Source: Ruminococcus sp. AM36-2AA
Lineage (GTDB): Bacteria > Bacillota > Clostridia > Lachnospirales > Lachnospiraceae
DNA length: 64,000 bases
Direction: 5' to 3'
Assembly (NCBI RefSeq): GCF_003461955.1
Contig: NZ_QTYB01000005.1
Location: 124,001 to 188,000 of the forward strand
The notes under the pieces are model-generated. The model did not search any database and had not been told where the DNA came from. It saw only the letters and a list, made by a program, of their open reading frames with translations. This document shows positions 45,082 through 53,221 of this stretch, in pieces (position 1 is the first letter of the stretch; every line of letters begins with the position of its first letter). Made by a program: the position numbers and the translations under genes.

Positions 45082-46521
45082 TTATTTTTTATAGACCGCC
45101 GTGGAACTCATTCCTCTGGATTTTAAAAGCTTCTTGTATGCATTCAGCTGTTTTGCCGGAACTTTGACAGTCAGCTTTTTATATGTTCCTGCAAAGGCTT
45201 TTTCACCAATAGTTTTATTAGATAATACTCCTGTCTTGATAATAACGGTTCTGAGATTTTTACAGTTATAGAACGCCTGTTTACCAATTCTGCTGACGGT
45301 TTCTGAGATTGTAATACTACTCAGACTTACGCAATTGGCAAATGCTCTGTCTCCAATCTTCATTATATTATTTCCACCACTTACTTTATTCAACTTTCTG
45401 CATCCCCAAAATACATCCGTACCTATTACTGTCACATTCTTTCCAATAGTAACAGTTTTGAGGACCGTATTATTTTTAAAAGCATTTGCTGATATTCCCG
45501 TTACTTTACATGTAATTCCATTTATTTTAACTGTATCAGGAATTCTTACAGATGCTTTCTTATAAAACGGCTTTGTAAATTCGACGCTCATTCCATCCTT
45601 CAGTACCTTGTAAACTCCATTTGTAGCTTTATCATTTATGACTTTTCCAGGTGTTACAGTCTGTGGTTTGAGTTTTGCAATCTTTTCAGTTCTTGTCACT
45701 CCACAGAAAGTACAGGTAAATGTTTTGATTCCTTCCTTCGTAGTGGTAGCCGCTGTTGTAATTTTTCCCGCATTCCACGTATGTTTCGTTTTCGGAATTA
45801 TTGTTCCTTCTTTCAGCAACTTGCCACAATCCTGGCAAAAAATATCGCCACTGTAACCATCGGATTTACAGGATGCTTTTTTTGAAAATTTCGTAATAGT
45901 ATTTACATGTCCGGTCGCATGGATTTCTTCTATTCTTGTGGATCTACATACTTCGCAAGTGAATGTTCTGATTCCTTTTTCTGTACAGGTTGCATTTTTC
46001 GTTACTTTTCCTTCATCCCAGGTATGGGGTTCTTTCGGAATAGTTTTTCCAGAAGAAATTTTTATGCCGCAGTCTGTACAATAAACATCGCCTGTATAAC
46101 CTTCCTGTATGCAGTTTGCTTCTATCTCATTACGCAGTTCTGTATACTGATGTCCTGTTGCCGGAATTTCTTCTGTTTTGGTTTCATTGCAAACTGTACA
46201 GGTGTAAGTCTTAATTCCTTTTTGCGTACAGGTTACCCCTGTCGTTATTTTTCCTTTATCCCATGTATGAGCTTTCTTTGCAATTTTTTCACCAGAAGAC
46301 AGCTTTGTATTACAGTCCTTGCAGTAGATATCTCCTGTGTAGCCTTCTTCCGCACAAGTCGCAGCTTTCACATTGCGTAGCTCTGTATGCAGATGTCCTG
46401 TTGCCGGAATTTCTTCTGTGCTTGTTTTTCTACATCTTGTACAAGTGTAAGTTTTACTTCCCGGTTCTTTGCAAGTTGCATCCTTTGTAATTTTTCCACT
46501 ATCCCACATATGACCTGTTGC
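45082..46521 (-). pseudogene. BspA-like leucine-rich-repeat surface protein, 5'-truncated
   Basis: About 480 codons remain. The first 290 residues are repeats of about 88 residues with paired CxxC motifs (TCTRCRKTSTEEIPATGH, GYTGDIYCKDC). From about residue 310 an LRR_5/BspA-type region runs to the end (GISANAFKNNTVLKTVTIGK, AFANCVSLSSITIS). Such proteins are normally large secreted surface proteins, but here no signal peptide or ribosome site exists. The coding sequence joins, in another frame, a recombinase fragment at about 46521. The only ATG (46509) sits inside a repeat and has no site. I judge it a fragment left by a deletion or recombination. Confidence 0.75.
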
Positions 46522-46640
46522 CCCGACTGATAGTCACAATATATATTTTTCTTTTTAATTTGGTAAGGTTCCAGAGCTAACAGCTGCCTGTCTATACTTT
46601 GTTCCTTGGTAGATACTCTAATATATGCATATTTCTCCAT
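46519..46640 (-). pseudogene. Serine recombinase (resolvase/invertase), N-terminal fragment
   Basis: The first 40 residues are a serine recombinase N-terminus: YAYIRVSTKEQSIDRQLLAL, in which the Ser in RVST is the catalytic residue, then IYCDYQSG. A good AGGAGGACAA site precedes the ATG. After residue 40 the frame runs into the BspA-like sequence in a different frame and stops about 50 codons later. The catalytic domain is incomplete, so it cannot be active. Confidence 0.75.
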
Positions 46641-46694
46641 TTTTTGTCCTCCTGTATTTTTTTATAATACAGTAGACATTTACACATCCAATTC

Positions 46695-46807
46695 ACCTAT
46701 ATATAGGTAACATTTTAATAATATTCTTTTATTTACTTAAAGTCAACTATGTAAAGGTAATTTTATATTTTTCCTCTGTTATGATGAACTCAACTTTACA
46801 AAGATAA
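46695..46807. promoter_or_regulatory. Three operator-like repeats upstream of the XRE gene
   Basis: Related 16-base sites start at 46695 (ACCTATATATAGGTAA, containing a perfect 14-base palindrome), 46745 (AACTATGTAAAGGTAA) and 46792 (AACTTTACAAAGATAA). A TATGAT -10 box lies between the last two at 46780-46785. They could bind the adjacent XRE regulator and control both divergent genes. Confidence 0.5.
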
Positions 46808-46828
46808 CTAATCATAACAGGTGACCGT

Positions 46829-47083
46829 ATGACTTATTCTGATATTTATGCATTACGTATCTGTCAGCTCTGCAAAAATCGTAAAATTACGATAAACAAG
46901 CTTGCAACACTGGCTGGACTGAAACAATCCACAATAGATAATATTATACGAGGAAAAAGCAGGAATCCCCAAGTAAGAACACTCCATAAAATCGCTAATG
47001 TATTTGGAATGACCTTAAGTGAGTTTCTTGATTTTCCGGAACTCAATGACTATTCCATTGATGATGAAGAAGATGATGAATAA
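46829..47083 (+). CDS. XRE-family (Cro/CI-type) helix-turn-helix regulator
   Basis: 84 residues. One HTH_3 domain spans nearly the whole protein: ALRICQLCKNRKITINKLA then LAGLKQSTIDNIIRGKS, with an acidic tail (SIDDEEDDE). Such small regulators often sit beside mobile elements or surface-protein genes. It is divergent from the recombinase fragment, with three candidate operators between. Its stop codon lies inside repeat copy B. Coding is supported by the HTH pattern and intact frame. Confidence 0.85.
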   Translation: MTYSDIYALRICQLCKNRKITINKLATLAGLKQSTIDNIIRGKSRNPQVRTLHKIANVFGMTLSEFLDFPELNDYSIDDEEDDE

Positions 47084-47205
47084 TGATTTTTAACACTGTC
47101 ACTCCCCAATAACATTTATTTTGGGATACAAAAAACCCCTTATCTAAAGTTTAGCATCCGCATTTTTTCAATGCTTTTTCCCTTAAATTACTTGATTTTT
47201 CTTTC
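47079..47205 (+). repeat. Repeat copy B (lacks the hairpin)
   Basis: Shares the core AATAATGATTTTTAACAC with copy A, skips the hairpin, then continues with GCATCCGCATTTTTT and TTTTCCCTTAAATT. It looks like the 3' flank of a lost second BspA-like gene. Confidence 0.7.
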
Positions 47206-47231
47206 TTCCTTTTTTAGCATAACAGAAACAG

Positions 47232-47375
47232 GATTTCCTGATACGCCACAGTTTCTTCCTGTTCAGACTTATAGTATACTTAAATAATCAAATAGAGAGA
47301 CACCATTTTATTAGTTGAAAAAGCAAGAATCTTTCAACAACCGTTGAAGAATCTGCGGTTGAGCTTCTTCATCGC
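47232..47375 (+). pseudogene. 5' remnant of a sodium:neurotransmitter symporter gene
   Basis: This stretch aligns to the promoter, ribosome site and first codons of the intact symporter gene at about 53990-54110. Shared words include AATCAAATAGAGAGA against AATCAAATGGAGAGA, and GAAAAAGCAAGAATCTTTCA against GAAAAAGCGAGAATCTTTTA. The start ATG is TTG here, and similarity is lost after about 30 codons. Confidence 0.7.
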
Positions 47376-47449
47376 TACTCTGGCAGGCTCCATCAGCGGC
47401 CATTCTTTCCTAAGCCTCCCTTTCAGCATGCCTTATTTTAAACTGCTTT

Positions 47450-47745
47450 GTTTTCAACCATCAAATTCTATGTCAATTTTAACGCAAAAGTGATTTCCTG
47501 TCCTTCCTGCCTGAATACTGCGATTCATCCGAAGCATGATTCCATACTCACTTGTGATCCGTTCCAGATCTTCTTCCCGTTTCTGGACCATTATCTTCGA
47601 CACCATCAACACTTTTTTACGTTTTTCCATAGATGTTTTGCAGTTATTCCCTTTGATACATTCTGTTTTATAAGAACAACCAGTGCAGTCTGAACATCTG
47701 TAATAAGTTTTTATACTGATATATCCTCTCGTCGTTTTACTTCTT
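47450..47745 (-). pseudogene. IS1182-type transposase, C-terminal remnant
   Basis: The minus-strand translation gives a cysteine-rich segment (RCSDCTGCSYKTECIKG), then KRKKVLMVSKIMVQKREEDL and SEYGIMLRMNRSIQA, which resembles the C-terminal part of IS1182-family transposases. Frameshifts and stops interrupt it at both ends. No terminal inverted repeats were found. Family assignment is from memory of the pattern. Confidence 0.55.
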
Positions 47746-47987
47746 CATTCATTTGTAACTGTTCCTCCACTTTCGTACCTGTCATCTGCAACGATTTCTG
47801 AATATGTTTCTATGTCAAGAAAAAGCACTCTTTAAAAGTGCTGTATCTGGCCACTTTTAAGGCTACGAAAAATAGGCCAGTACAATTCGAAACTGGGTGC
47901 AGGTATATAACAAACTGAGTATTATATACGAAAGGTGCCATCCAGAGTAACAAGTAAACCGACGATTAAGACGGGCGCCCCCTGTGC

Positions 47988-48016
47988 TTGACATATAATT
48001 CAACGACTTTTATATA
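47988..48016 (+). promoter_or_regulatory. Orphan promoter in the decayed zone
   Basis: Perfect TTGACA (47988-47993), 17-base spacer, TATATA (48011-48016). No coding frame follows; a CAAGGG/CCCTTG hairpin (48020-48045) and the repeat C hairpin come next. Confidence 0.55.
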
Positions 48017-48089
48017 AAACAAGGGCGAAGGGTCTATCACCCTTGCATTCGTAAAAGAATCTTATTTACAGACTTTTTCTCACAATCTC

Positions 48090-48155
48090 AAATAAAATAA
48101 TCCCAAACAAGTTACAAAACGTAAAAACTTTGTACTTGCCGGGATCATTTTATTT
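48090..48155. terminator. Long hairpin downstream of the secreted-protein gene
   Basis: Arms AAATAAAATAATCCC and GGGATCATTTTATTT with further pairing (CAAGTTACAAA against TTTGTACTTG) form a stem of more than 20 pairs; AT-rich on both sides. Confidence 0.75.
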
Positions 48156-48184
48156 GGAACTGACGGTGTTAAAATCATTATTAA
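48090..48184 (-). repeat. Repeat copy C (inverted relative to copy A)
   Basis: Its reverse complement begins TTAATAATGATTTTAACACC and continues with the hairpin, matching copy A over about 95 bases at roughly 80 percent by eye. Its outer end lies about 65 bases after the stop of the secreted-protein gene. Confidence 0.75.
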
Positions 48185-48251
48185 CCGACAGCCCCTCTGT
48201 TTTTCTATTTATTTTTCAGACCTCAGACTATTATGAAATTTAGAAATTTTC

Positions 48252-49073
48252 TTATCCGGCAATTCCTCTGCTCCACGCAGTAAGAGCTTTCTTGTTATTT
48301 CCGTTGAGATCACATCTGCACTTTCTTGTTTTCCAGTCATAAGTAGCTTCTGTATAATAAATATAGTTGCCCTTTACAGATACTTTAATAGCTCTGTCAC
48401 TAATTATTTTGCATTTGCTTCCATCTCTGTTTATCAGATAGACAGGACCTCCATGAGGGAATCCCACAGCTGTAACCAAGACTTTGTTTTTCACGCTCTG
48501 TACTGTTGAACAATCCTTCCCCAGACGTTTTATCTGTCTTTTTTTCAGATTTACCACTGCAAAATTTCCCAGTCCGTCACCATACTGGGTCTGATATCCC
48601 ATATAAAGATAGGTGCCATCGCAGCCGATAATGCTATCCGCAGGTCCCTCCCCCCTGAAGCTTATCAGCACTTTATTTTTACGGGTTTTCAGATTATACT
48701 GAACCAGTTTACGATTTTTGTAAGTTCCTCCAAAGCTGCCGCTCCTCAGAAATGCTGCACTTTCATAATAAAGATATTTTCCGTTTGTTACAATGGAACC
48801 ACTGGAACAGCTGTTAAGAAGCGCTTTCTTTTTACCATTCTTTGAAGCATATACAATATAACGATTGGTTCTGTCATTGTATTTCATAGAATAAATCGTG
48901 CCGTTTACTTTGCCGCTTTTATAAAAAGTAATCTTCTTATATGCACTGAGTCCGTTTGACGCGGCCTGTACATTCTCTGTTGTTCCTACTGCTGTAAACA
49001 GCATACTGAATGCCAGCAGTAATACCATACATATGGTCAGCAGTCTGTTACCTTGGTTTCGTTTGTTTTTCAT
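48252..49073 (-). CDS. Secreted beta-propeller-like protein (DUF5050-like)
   Basis: 273 residues with a clear signal peptide (about 1-37: basic start, LLTICMVLLLAFSMLF, cleavage near VQAAS). The mature part consists of short beta-rich repeats such as KYLYYESAAF, TYLYMGYQT and GNYIYYTEA, the pattern of DUF5050/TolB-like propellers found in clostridial surface proteins. The function is unknown; binding to wall polymers is a guess. It is monocistronic and ends near the repeat C hairpin. Confidence 0.75.
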   Translation of the reverse strand: MKNKRNQGNRLLTICMVLLLAFSMLFTAVGTTENVQAASNGLSAYKKITFYKSGKVNGTIYSMKYNDRTNRYIVYASKNGKKKALLNSCSSGSIVTNGKYLYYESAAFLRSGSFGGTYKNRKLVQYNLKTRKNKVLISFRGEGPADSIIGCDGTYLYMGYQTQYGDGLGNFAVVNLKKRQIKRLGKDCSTVQSVKNKVLVTAVGFPHGGPVYLINRDGSKCKIISDRAIKVSVKGNYIYYTEATYDWKTRKCRCDLNGNNKKALTAWSRGIAG

Positions 49074-49159
49074 AATTTTCCTTCCTTTCCTGTTGCGGTG
49101 TTTACAGATATCGTATATCTATATTTTACACTACAGGAAGACTGTATGTCCATAGATAC

Positions 49160-49207
49160 AAAAAAGAAACAGGTTCTGATTTATTTTCAGTTCCTGTTTC
49201 TTTTCAT
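49160..49207. terminator. Terminator downstream of treC
   Basis: AAGAAACAGG pairs with CCTGTTTCTT around a 19-base loop; followed by T-rich sequence on the right and A-rich on the left, so it can serve the minus-strand tre operon. Confidence 0.8.
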
Positions 49208-49234
49208 TTTAATCAGGTGGGCATTCTTTTAATT

Positions 49235-50881
49235 TTATAAAGCTGAATCTAATACGATTGTCTCAAACGGTCTTAATGTGATCTTTCCATCTTCTGCAGT
49301 GATCTTCTCATAGTTTCCAAGACGTTTCTGATATGCTTTCCATTCCGGTTGCTGCCGGATCGTTACATTCTCTGCTGTCAGGTTATTAAGAACGATCAGT
49401 TCTTCTCCCTGATAGTTACGTCTGTATGCCAGCACATCTGCATTTTCTTTTTCCAGAAATTCGATAGTTCCCTCTGCTATGATATCTTTTTCTTTTCGAA
49501 GGGCAATCAGTTTCTTATAGAAGCTGTAAATGGAGTCCGGATCTTTAAGTTCTGTTTCTGCATTGATCTCCTTATAATTCTCGGGAGCTTCGATCCACGG
49601 TGTTCCTTCTGTGAATCCTGCGTTTTTGTCATCAGACCACTGCATCGGTGTTCTGCTGTTGTCTCTTGATCTGGCAGCCAGAACCTTAAGAGCCTGCTCT
49701 TTGGTTTTTCCCTGATCAAGAAGGATTTTATAATAATTCAGGCTCTCCACATCACGGTACTGGGAAATATCGTTGTAGTGGGCATTGGTCATTCCCAGTT
49801 CCTCTCCCTGATAAACATAAGGAGTTCCCCGCATCATGTGAATCGCCGCTGCCAGCATCTTGGCGGATTCTTTCCAGTAAAGGTCCTCATTGCCCATTCT
49901 GGACACAACTCGCGGCTGATCGTGATTGCACCAGAAAAGTGCATTCCAGCCATCTCCATCCTGCATTCCCATCTGCCATGTCTCGAACAGTTTTTTCAGT
50001 GCTATTCTGTCAGGCTCCATCAGTGTCCATTTATCTCCGTCCTTATAATCTACTTTCAGATGATGGAAATTAAAGCACATGGAAAGCTCTTTTTCCTTCC
50101 GTCCTGAATAACGAATACAGTTCTCAAGCGAAGTGGAAGACATTTCTCCTACTGTGATCATATCCTCAATGCCTGTATCTCTGGTCAGTTCCTTAAGATA
50201 TTCATGTACATGAGGACCGTCTGTATAAAATCTTCTTCCGTCGCCTTCCAGATCATCCTCAAACAGCTCAGGCTTGGAAATTACATTAATTACATCAAAA
50301 CGGAAGCCTTTTATCCCTTTGTTTTTCCAGAAGCGGATAACTTTTTTCAGTTCACCACGGACTTCCGGGTTCTCCCAGTTCAGATCTGCCTGGGTAACAT
50401 CATAAAGATGGAGATACCATTTTTTCAGTGATGGTACATACTCCCATGCAGGACCGCCGAATTTTGACTGCCAGTTTGTCGGAATCTGATCTTCCGGTTC
50501 ATCCCGGAATATGTAGTAGTCCTGATATTTTTTTTCTCCTGCAAGGGCTCTCCGGAACCATTCATGCTCTGTGGATGTGTGGTTGAATACCATATCCAAC
50601 ATCAGACCAATTCCACGGTTATCACACTCTCGGATCAGTTCATCCATATCCTCCATGGTTCCAAACTGTGGATTGATCTTATAATAATCTGCCACATCAT
50701 AACCGTTATCGTTCATTGGAGAGATAAATACCGGTGTAATCCAGAGATAATCAATTTCTAATTCTTTAAGATAATCCAGCTTTTCAATGATTCCACGGAT
50801 GTCACCAAAACCATCCCCATCCGAATCCCTGAAGGATTTCGGATAAACCTGATATACTGTCTTTCTGCCAAAATCTGTCAT
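49235..50881 (-). CDS. treC: Trehalose-6-phosphate hydrolase (GH13)
   Basis: 548 residues, alpha-amylase-family barrel. Seen are the N-terminal VYQVYPKSFRDSDGDGFGD, the conserved DMVFNHTS, the nucleophile segment GFRFDVINV (Asp near 200), the acid region VGEMSS, and NHDQPRV, followed by the C-terminal beta domain. It splits trehalose 6-phosphate into glucose and glucose 6-phosphate. The specificity is inferred from the adjacent trehalose-type PTS gene; oligo-1,6-glucosidases are close relatives. It starts 60 bases after treB in the same operon. Confidence 0.9.
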   Translation of the reverse strand: MTDFGRKTVYQVYPKSFRDSDGDGFGDIRGIIEKLDYLKELEIDYLWITPVFISPMNDNGYDVADYYKINPQFGTMEDMDELIRECDNRGIGLMLDMVFNHTSTEHEWFRRALAGEKKYQDYYIFRDEPEDQIPTNWQSKFGGPAWEYVPSLKKWYLHLYDVTQADLNWENPEVRGELKKVIRFWKNKGIKGFRFDVINVISKPELFEDDLEGDGRRFYTDGPHVHEYLKELTRDTGIEDMITVGEMSSTSLENCIRYSGRKEKELSMCFNFHHLKVDYKDGDKWTLMEPDRIALKKLFETWQMGMQDGDGWNALFWCNHDQPRVVSRMGNEDLYWKESAKMLAAAIHMMRGTPYVYQGEELGMTNAHYNDISQYRDVESLNYYKILLDQGKTKEQALKVLAARSRDNSRTPMQWSDDKNAGFTEGTPWIEAPENYKEINAETELKDPDSIYSFYKKLIALRKEKDIIAEGTIEFLEKENADVLAYRRNYQGEELIVLNNLTAENVTIRQQPEWKAYQKRLGNYEKITAEDGKITLRPFETIVLDSAL

Positions 50882-50941
50882 AATTCTTTCCTCCTAAATC
50901 AATCGGACATTCATGATCCGATTTCATAGCCTGTACCCACT

Positions 50942-52921
50942 TCAGTTAAATAAAACGATCTCTGTTTTTCCTGCTTCTGCGTGAATATCTGTTACAAATT
51001 CAAAATCTTTCGCATTGCCTTCTTCTGTCACAATACATACTGTCACATCCGGATGGCCTGCTGTCCTAATCTTTTCCCTGTCAAAACGTACCAACGGTGT
51101 TCCCTGCTTTACTTTCTGGTTCAGAGATACCAGATACTCAAAACCGTCACCTTGCATTTCCACTGTATCAATTCCAATATGGAGAAGAATCTCCATGCCG
51201 TTCTCAAGAGTCAGCCCGCAGGCATGTCTGGACTCGTCCATAAGAACAGTTACTTCACCGTCACATGGCGCATAAAGAGTATCGTTCTCCGGAAGGATGG
51301 CAAGACCGTCACCCATAACTCCTTCGGAAAATACGCCGTCATTTACTTCCTTCAGAGGAATTACTTTTCCTGTAAGGAAAGCTCTGAGAGTGTTTGCTCC
51401 ATCTCCGTTAAGTTCTGTTGTTTCTGTATTTTCTGTTGCGCTGATGCTGCCGGCTTCTGCTGATACATCCACTGTATCTGCGCTGTCCCCGGCTCCCACT
51501 CGATCTGCCATGGAAAGTTTTTTCTTTCCAACAATAAATGTCAGTGTCATCGGAATCACAAAAGCGATCACCATACAGATTGCAAAGCTTCCCATATATT
51601 TCGGCTGAATGGACAGGATTCCCGGGATTCCACCTACACCTACTGCGTTGGCTGTTGTAGAAGTCATAACGCAGACAACTGCTGAAATAGCAGATCCGAT
51701 CATTCCACAGATAAACGGGAATCCGTATTTCAGGTTTACACCAAAGATTGCCGGCTCTGTTACTCCAAGGTAACAGGAAATTCCTGCCGGAACATTGACT
51801 TCCTGTGCTGCTACATTCTTTTTCTGAAGGATGATCATTCCCATAACCGCAGAACCCTGAGCAATATTGGAAAGTGCGATCATCGGCCACAGCATGGTTC
51901 CGCCATAATCTGCGATCAGCTGAAGGTCAATAGCATTGGACATATGATGAAGTCCTGTGATAACAAGAGGTGCATAAACAAATCCGAAAATTGCACCAAA
52001 TACAACTTTAAAGGATCCTGTGATTCCTGCATATACTACGGAAGAGATCGCAGAACCGATCTTCCATCCGATAGGACCTACAATAAAATGCGCAGCCATT
52101 ACAGCAAGTACAAGACTGCAGAATGGAACTACAACACTTGAGATCACCTGAGGAGATATTTTTCTGAAAAACCTCTCAAGATAAACAAGTACAAACGCTG
52201 CCATGATCGCCGGAAGCACCTGTGCCTGATAACCGATCATGTTCACTTTTACAAATCCGAAATCCCATTTCGGAATATCCGCTGCTGCTGTTCCGGCTAC
52301 AGAATAAGCGTTGAGAAGCTGGCCGGAAACCAGGGTAAGTCCAAGGACGATACCAAGCATCTCCGTTGTGCCCATTTTCTTGGTCACAGACCAGCAGATA
52401 CCTACCGGCAGCATGTGGAAGATTGCTTCACCGATCAGCCACAGGAAACTGTCCATTCCGGACCAGAACTGACTGATATCACATAAAGTTTTCGTTCCAT
52501 TCTCAAAGAAGTAAATGCTGTCAATACAGTTTCGAAATCCCAGGATCAGACCACCGGTGATGATAGCCGGGATCAGCGGTGCAAAGATCTCTGCCAGTGC
52601 AGCGATCACCTTCTGGAGAATATTCTGGTTCTTCTTTGCTGCCTGCTTCACTGCATCCTTGGAAACGCCTTCCACTCCTGCCACTTTTACAAAATCATTG
52701 TAAAAATCAGCGACTGCATTTCCGATGATCACCTGAAACTGTCCCGCCTGTGTGAAGCTTCCCTTTACCACCTTCATAGCTTCGATTGCTTCCACATCCG
52801 CCTTTGACGGATCATTGAGTACAAAACGCATTCTAGTTACACAATGTGATACAGCTGCAATGTTCTCTTTTCCTCCGATGAGGCGAAGCAGCTGCTGGGC
52901 ATCCTGTGTATACTTTCCCAT
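50942..52921 (-). CDS. treB: PTS trehalose transporter, EIIBCA
   Basis: About 659 residues in the order EIIB-EIIC-EIIA. EIIB has the phospho-Cys27 in AAVSHCVTRMRF, EIIC spans about 100-460 with ten helices (APLIPAIITGGLILGFRNCI), and EIIA is at the C-terminus with the phospho-His in EILLHIGIDTVEM. It takes up trehalose and phosphorylates it. The fused EIIA means no separate enzyme is needed. ATG 52921 follows GGAGGAAAGGAAA; an upstream in-frame extension overlaps the first operator and is rejected. Confidence 0.92.
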   Translation of the reverse strand: MGKYTQDAQQLLRLIGGKENIAAVSHCVTRMRFVLNDPSKADVEAIEAMKVVKGSFTQAGQFQVIIGNAVADFYNDFVKVAGVEGVSKDAVKQAAKKNQNILQKVIAALAEIFAPLIPAIITGGLILGFRNCIDSIYFFENGTKTLCDISQFWSGMDSFLWLIGEAIFHMLPVGICWSVTKKMGTTEMLGIVLGLTLVSGQLLNAYSVAGTAAADIPKWDFGFVKVNMIGYQAQVLPAIMAAFVLVYLERFFRKISPQVISSVVVPFCSLVLAVMAAHFIVGPIGWKIGSAISSVVYAGITGSFKVVFGAIFGFVYAPLVITGLHHMSNAIDLQLIADYGGTMLWPMIALSNIAQGSAVMGMIILQKKNVAAQEVNVPAGISCYLGVTEPAIFGVNLKYGFPFICGMIGSAISAVVCVMTSTTANAVGVGGIPGILSIQPKYMGSFAICMVIAFVIPMTLTFIVGKKKLSMADRVGAGDSADTVDVSAEAGSISATENTETTELNGDGANTLRAFLTGKVIPLKEVNDGVFSEGVMGDGLAILPENDTLYAPCDGEVTVLMDESRHACGLTLENGMEILLHIGIDTVEMQGDGFEYLVSLNQKVKQGTPLVRFDREKIRTAGHPDVTVCIVTEEGNAKDFEFVTDIHAEAGKTEIVLFN

Positions 52922-52969
52922 TTTCCTTTCCTCCATTACATTTTGATGATTATTTCCCTTTGTTCTGAT

Positions 52970-53054
52970 TTGTTTAAACATGTTGTCGATGTTTTATTTA
53001 TATCACGCTTGTTTAAACATGTCAATATGCTTTTTAAAACTTGTTTAAACATTT
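52970..53054. promoter_or_regulatory. Three TreR-type operators and the treB promoter
   Basis: The 10-base palindrome TGTTTAAACA occurs three times, in TTGTTTAAACATGTT (52970-52984), TTGTTTAAACATGT (53009-53022) and TTGTTTAAACATTT (53041-53054). On the minus strand a TTGACA -35 (53020-53025) and a TATAAA -10 (52997-53002) are 17 bases apart, and the middle operator fills the spacer, so repressor would block polymerase directly. Confidence 0.85.
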
Positions 53055-53067
53055 CAAAGTATTTGCA

Positions 53068-53096
53068 TTGCGCTTGCCTACAAAATCTTTTATAAT
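53068..53096 (+). promoter_or_regulatory. Candidate promoter of treR
   Basis: A perfect TATAAT (53091-53096) with a weak TTGCGC -35 (53068-53073), 17-base spacer. It lies just right of operator 3 and is divergent from treB. Confidence 0.5.
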
Positions 53097-53098
53097 GA

Positions 53099-53172
53099 TC
53101 CTATAGCATTTCCATAAATTACTGCATCAAGTTCAGCTGCTCAGAACATAAATTGCCGGAAATGCTATAGGA
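53099..53172 (+). repeat. 15 base pair inverted repeat in the treR leader
   Basis: TCCTATAGCATTTCC (53099-53113) and its exact complement (53158-53172) flank a 44-base AT-rich loop. It follows the -10 box directly. It could be an RNA leader structure or a small inverted-repeat element. Confidence 0.7.
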
Positions 53173-53221
53173 ATCATAAATCCTGCTATATTTTTTGACC
53201 GAACATGAATGGAGAATAGAA

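Larger units (their letters stand above)
47206..48089. other. Decayed non-coding zone
   Basis: About 900 bases without an intact gene. It contains a symporter 5' remnant (47232-47375), a transposase 3' remnant on the minus strand (47450-47745), a short hairpin with T run on the minus strand at 47818-47845 (AGCACTT/AGAGTGCT), and an orphan plus-strand promoter followed by a hairpin (47988-48050). Confidence 0.7.

Noticed and set aside
45082..46509. Intact BspA-like protein starting at ATG 46509
   Set aside because: The ATG is inside a repeat unit, has no ribosome site and no signal peptide follows, and the coding similarity continues upstream to the recombinase junction.
47448..47693. An 81-codon plus-strand frame
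   Set aside because: It is antisense to the transposase remnant, which explains the sequence better.
44857..48184. A complete composite transposon bounded by inverted repeats A and C
   Set aside because: The inverted repeats coincide with terminator hairpins of flanking genes, no target duplication was seen, and the only transposase trace inside is a fragment.
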